Source of the DNA: a bacterium | Lineage (GTDB): Bacteria > Oederibacteriota > JAAXVQ01 > JAUVAV01 | Length of the DNA: 35,974 bases | Direction: 5' to 3' | Assembly (NCBI GenBank): GCA_021108215.1 | Contig: JAIORK010000009.1 | Span: 1-35,974 of the forward strand | Shown: piece by piece, positions 27,601 to 33,600 of the stretch | Position numbering within the stretch: position 1 is the first letter of the stretch | Layout of the letters: each line of letters starts with the position of its first letter | Notes under the pieces: model-generated | What the model saw: only the letters and a program-made list of their open reading frames with translations | The model's database searches: none | What the model was told of the DNA's origin: nothing | Position numbers and translations under genes: made by a program

Positions 27601-30600
27601 AGGGAGGCCTGCGTTTTTTGTATATCCACTTCCTGCAATATTCGCTTGGCAATACCCATTGTCTTACCGTTCTTGCCCTCACCAACCAACATATCGCTGA
27701 ATTCCGTGAACAACTTGAAATGGGTATTAGTGGATTGTAAGGTACGCTGCCCATTGACTTTTTTTGCAGAAATATCAATGGTCAATATTTTAGAATTTTT
27801 CCCGCCAGTCGCCATCGCAGTCCGGATCTGCTCAACCAGGGTTTTAAACTGTTTGATCTCGCCGCGGGTGATATTATTAATATCATTGAGATCAAGGCTC
27901 ATCCCGCCAATACCCCGGGCACGTTTGTAAGTGCCGGATTTGGCACCCGAAACATTAACCCGCTTCATGGCCTGCCGGTAAACATCGAGCGGGCGCATAT
28001 CCAACTGATGGATGGCAGCGCCCATTTTCTGCATATGCCCTTTGGTGGCCAGGGTGTTCAAACCTTCGCCCACCTTGGGGGCGAAAATCATGCGTTTCTG
28101 CTTCCATCCCAGACCGTCCTGAATAATACTCTCCAATTTACCCATGGCCACAGTCCGAAGCTCAGGTGCCATACCCTCAATCAGGACCAGCTGGACCATC
28201 TCCTTGCCCGGATGTTTGATCATTTTTTGAATCGCTGTTTCAATGGATTTTCGGGTCAGTGACCCATCTTTATTGTATTCCGCAATTTTCGGATGATTTT
28301 TAACAAAACGTTGAATGGATTCCGCATTGATCTTCACGGTCTGAGTATTATATTTCTGACCGGTCACACGACCGGTCTTCATCGCCTGCTTAATCTCCGT
28401 CATAATCTTCGCCAGCGCAGAATTGTCATTGTGCGTGAAGATCTGCTGCGTGATTTTCCGGCCGTGTGTGTCCAGCTTCACTTCCATGAGTTTGAGTGCC
28501 TCGCGTACCAGGGCCGTACGCTCGTTATAACCCTCATGACTCAGCTCCATCTTAATCCGGCCGTGGCTATCCCGGCGCATCGTGATCACATCCTGACCCA
28601 CCTTGACCTGAAAATAGGCTTCTTTTTTCACAATATCAAACATATCAATCACAGGTTCACGGTTAATCATATTCAAACGCTTGCCCCAGGTTGCCAAAGT
28701 TCCCTTGATGCCTTCAAACGTGCCGGAAAAACCCACGATGTTCTGAGCGCCCAGCAAATTAACCGCCTCAAGCATGGTCACCCGCTCTGTGGTGGTATGT
28801 ACCAATGCCTCCACCACCGCTTCAACGAACTTGCCGTTGCGTGCGCGGAAACCGGGTGACTTGATCGCATGCATGGCCGCCCGGTGCGCGCGTATGCCCT
28901 CACCCTTGCTCTGAAAGAAAACCTCAATATTGGTAAAAGCCGCCTGGAGCTGATCGCCAAAAATGGTGTTGGGCTTTCCTTCGCCGCCTTCCATGGTTCC
29001 ATAAGAAGATTTCCCCTTGCGCATTTCACCCGTCCATTCACGACCGTTCTTGGTCGAGAGCACCTTGGCCATTTTGTCCAGCATGATCCGGTCGCCGGAT
29101 TTGGCGTAATCCAGATTTGTGGCGGAACGGATTTCCTTCAGTGCTTCTGCAGTGAACTGGAGTTGATTACGCACTTCCTTTCCAACGCCGCTTTCAACAT
29201 TCTCAAAAACCTTCAGTACCTTGTTTTTCTGCACCACGCCGTTTTTCGTGACTTTTTTGACAAACCATTCCCGCACCTGGCCGTACATCTTAATGTGCTG
29301 CATGGCCACATCGCCCATCCGCGTCTGGACCTCGCTGCTCAGATACGGTGCAATACCCGATGCCCCGATGATGGTGTCCGTAACATGGAAGGCCGCATGA
29401 AATTCATCCCAGGCAACTGTCCCCAATTTGTCCTGGAGCAGCCGGGAAATCTGGATATCCGTCTTGCCGGCACTGCGCATCTCAAGCACAATATGCTTCA
29501 TGGTTTCACAATCCGTGACATACATCTTGCCTTCCTTGAAACCGTTCTTGATCACATCTGCGGAAGTCTCTTTGGTCAATTCAATCAGCATACCTTCTTT
29601 GGCCATCTGCTTAAACGCAGGCTCTCCCAAAATCTGCCTGACTAAGGAAGGATTCACCGTCATATAAAGCATGGCAGGGACCTTCATGCCCGGATGGTTG
29701 ACTTTGAAAAGCTCCATCGCCACTTTCATGGTTATCACTGAAGCGGATTTCCCACCACCCATGGCCAGCTGGAGTGCTTCGCCGATCACCGCTTTCATGG
29801 CTGGATTTTTAATATGCAGTTCCATATTGAGATAGTGCAATTCTGCCTGTCTGAACAAAAATGAGAGCATGGGCTGATCCAACGTAAAGGTGCGGTATAG
29901 GGGATCTGCCTGAAATTGTTTGATCAACTCCTTGGCGATCATTCTGGCCTGGCTGTTCATTTCTTTGGGCAGGATACGCTCAATGGCAGCTTCGATCTCC
30001 GGCATCCGCTTGGCAACTTCCGCCTGATATTTCTTTGTCAAGGCATCTATTTTAGCAGTATCCTTGGCCTCGATTGCTTTTTGCAATTCGGATCCCAGCT
30101 TGCGTATGTTTCCTTTACCCTCCAACTTCACAAGTACTTCGCCTATCTTAATTCCCACCTGTTTCAATACCGCCGGATCGCTGGTGGTGATGTCCTTCAA
30201 TCCAATGGATTCCAACAGCTCTTTAGAAAAACCCTTATCCTGCAACTTGTCCAATTGTTCCAAACGGTCTTCGATCATTTGTTTGCGCTTGGATTGCTCT
30301 TTGGGCGAGTCTTTCCTGCTGCTCTGCATACTCTTCTCAATCTTGGCCTGGAGGTCATTAATCTTTTCCAACGTTGCCTTCAATATTTTTGCACGCTTGG
30401 GATCTGTGACGCGTTCCACCGCCATATCCACATCATATCTCAACATAGCCGAATCTTGCCGCGTGGACAGACGCTTGAGCGCCAATTTGGCGCTGGTATA
30501 CAACTCCGTAACGGCATTGCCGGCAATCGGTTTTTCCAAAGCCAGTTTGCCTAAGCGGTCCACACGCGCCTCGGCCTTTGTAATCTCAGTTTTCAAACTT

Positions 30601-33600
30601 TCCCGCGCAGTCGCGTCAGATGTGCTCCGCAACTTGGCCTCAAGAAGATCGCGCGCTTTAACCGCTTCCTGCATCTGTTGACTGCGCTTGATCAATCCCT
30701 TTATCTTGGCCGGCGAAACTTTATCTCCCATGTGTTCCGCCAGGCTAACCGTTTTTTTGGCCTGAATTTCAGCTTCCCGAACAAGCTCGGCACCTTGCTT
30801 TTTCGCTTTCTCAATCAGGCGCGCCGTTGTTTTCTTGCCCGCTGCTTCCGCTGCTTTCATCATACTGGATTTTTTCACCTTTGCCATCTTCAAGCTGCGC
30901 TCAGCTGTCCGGAGTGTTTTTTGGGCTTTTTTCAATTCAACTTTGGCAGTTGTTTGTGCTTGTTTGCCTTGCGAATTCTTCAAATTTCTTCCCGCTTCCC
31001 TACTTTGCGTCTCGGCATTGAAAACACCGCTTTTAGCTTTCTGGATGTTTGCATCGGCTGTTGTCTCTGCTGTTTTATTTTGTGCCCGGGTTATTTCCGT
31101 ACCCTTGCTTTCCGCGTTTTTCACCAGTTCAGATGATTTCGCCTGGGCAGCTTCAATACCCGTGGGTTTTTGCTTGGCAATGGCCGCCTCAATTTTTGCT
31201 TCCGCCCGGTTCAATGCAAGATTCGCGGCATTGAACTTGTTGGCAATTTTCATATAGTCTGCTTCGGCTTTGATCAAATCGGTCTTAGCCTTGTTCCTTC
31301 TTGTCCGGGTCTGTTCAAGAGTTGCTTTCGCAGCCTGCAAGCCCTTGCCCGAGGTTTTGGCTGCTTCCACACCCTTCTCAGCTGCGAGCAGACCCTTTTG
31401 GGCTGTTGTCGCCTCCGCTTCAGCTTTTTGGAGATTTTCCGTTGGTTTTTTCAGCTGCCTGCGCAATTGACCTGCTTGTTTACGGATTTTGATCATCTCG
31501 CTTCTTGCATTGATAACGTCTTTAGAACCCGCAATCTCTGTTTGCAAATCAAATTCCGCTTTGGCCTGTTTCAAAACTTTCTCTGCGTTTTGTAAACCTT
31601 CGCCGCCTTGTTTCGAGAGTTTTTCCACATTGGCTTTAGCTGCGTCCAATTGTTTTTCTGCACTTTTTAATACCATCTTTGCCTGGCGTCCCATAATCTG
31701 ACTGGTCTGGGATGTCTCAAACCCCTGGATCATTTTCCTAGGATCACTGGACGTTAATAACTCGCGAACCTGGTCCGGTGTCATGCGGCGAAGCATCTCA
31801 CGAACCGCAGCCCGGCCTTTGGGGGACCGGCTCCCCATCAACTGCTCAATTATTTTACCCACCGGTGCCCGGCTCTTGATCAGACCCTCAATACGGGCAT
31901 CTGCCAGAGACATCGTTTTGCCCGCTTTACCAACATCCTTATAAAATTTCTCAATTGCCGCGCGATTCTTACCGTGCCGGACATCCAGCGAGCCGGGTTC
32001 GCGCGCTGCAGACTCCTGTATGCCTAAGATACGCTCTTTGGCCTGGGCGATATTCTTGGCACCCCCGGCCTTGGCTGGCAACTCAGACGAGAAATCCAGG
32101 CCCAGCTCTTTGGCCAATGCATTTTGCTGTGCTGGTGAAATTTTTCCTTCCGCCAGTGGCTTGGCACTTAGCTTTTCAAATATTGTCTGTGCCTGTGCTT
32201 TCATCCCATTTTCAGCCATTGCCCGGAGACGCAGCGCTGCGGCCGGGCCTTGGAACCTGGCCTTGATCATAGCATCAATATTCCCGCCCTGACTCATAGC
32301 CTTGAGCAGCTTGATCAACTGGCGCCTGCCTTCAATGGGTTTACCCCCCTCTTTGGTAAAGGCTTTGGTCAATTTCTCAATCTGGGCCTCACTCAAAAGC
32401 GGTGATTCGCCTTTGACAGGATCAGCCGTACGCCGGGCCAACTCCTGAATTCTGGTTCCGGCCTGCTCCATGGCAGCGGCATCCATGCGACCTGCTATCT
32501 CTTGGGCCTCGCTTTGCAATCCAGCTTGATCGAACAAGGTGTCGGCTTTTTTATCCAGAAATTCATAAGAACGTTTCGCATCTGTTGTATTCTCAAACTG
32601 CGCATCCAGATCCAGGATTTTCTGCTGATTCTTAACCTGTTTTTGTTGATTTTTTACACGCTCCATGGCAATTTCCAGACGCGTCACACGGGATTCCGTG
32701 CTTTTCCGCGCTTCCGGTGTCTGTGCTTTTTCCAATTTTGCTTTTAATGCTTTTGTTTGTTCGGCGATTCCTTGCTTTTTGGTCTGAAGTTTTGTTTCTG
32801 TCTTTACCAAATCCTGGCGCTGCTGCTGCCGCGATTCAATATCCATGACCATTTCCTGCTTAGCCTCCAGCTTGGCTTCCAGACTGCTGAGCTCCTTGAG
32901 CGCAGACTCATTCGCCGGGCTCTCTTTTGTTATCTCAGCTTTTAATTTCGCCACACGCTGTTTGGCTTTTTGCAGTGTCATTTCGCGGGAAACCTGCTTC
33001 AGTTCCGCTTTTGCCTCAGCGAGCTGTTTCGGTGACAGGTCTGCTTTCATCCTGGTTTTAATCTGGTTCTTCATACCGTCTAATTTCGTCAATGCCGCGG
33101 CAGGCTTACCCTTTGCCCGGAGCTGTATCTTGGCTTCCACGCCATCAATAAGTTTCTGCGCGGATTCCACCCTGGCTTCCAGTTTGGCGAGCTTCGCAGT
33201 ACGGGCTTTTGTGTCGGCACGCAGCGTTTTGATCCCATTTTGTAACTCAACTATCGCCGTTTTTCCATTTTCAACATTGAGTATCTCGTTTAAAAGCGCA
33301 CTCTCCCGGGAAGCAGCCTGACGCTCAGCCGGTTTAAGCGACGTATCCGCGGCCCGGACATTTTGATCTTGGATCCCTTGCTTTATCTCTGTTTTTAATT
33401 TTTGGACTTCCCTTATCAACCTTTTTTGATATTTCTCAGTAACAACCTTCCCGGCTTCTATTTTGGCCAACCGCTTCGCCTTCACTTTCAGCAATGCTGC
33501 TTTCTCCTGCAAAGGTGTTCCCTTCAGTGGGGCTAATTTCGCCGTATTGACCGCACCGGGAACCACAGGTTTTGCCGGGCTGATCTGACGGCCTGTGATC

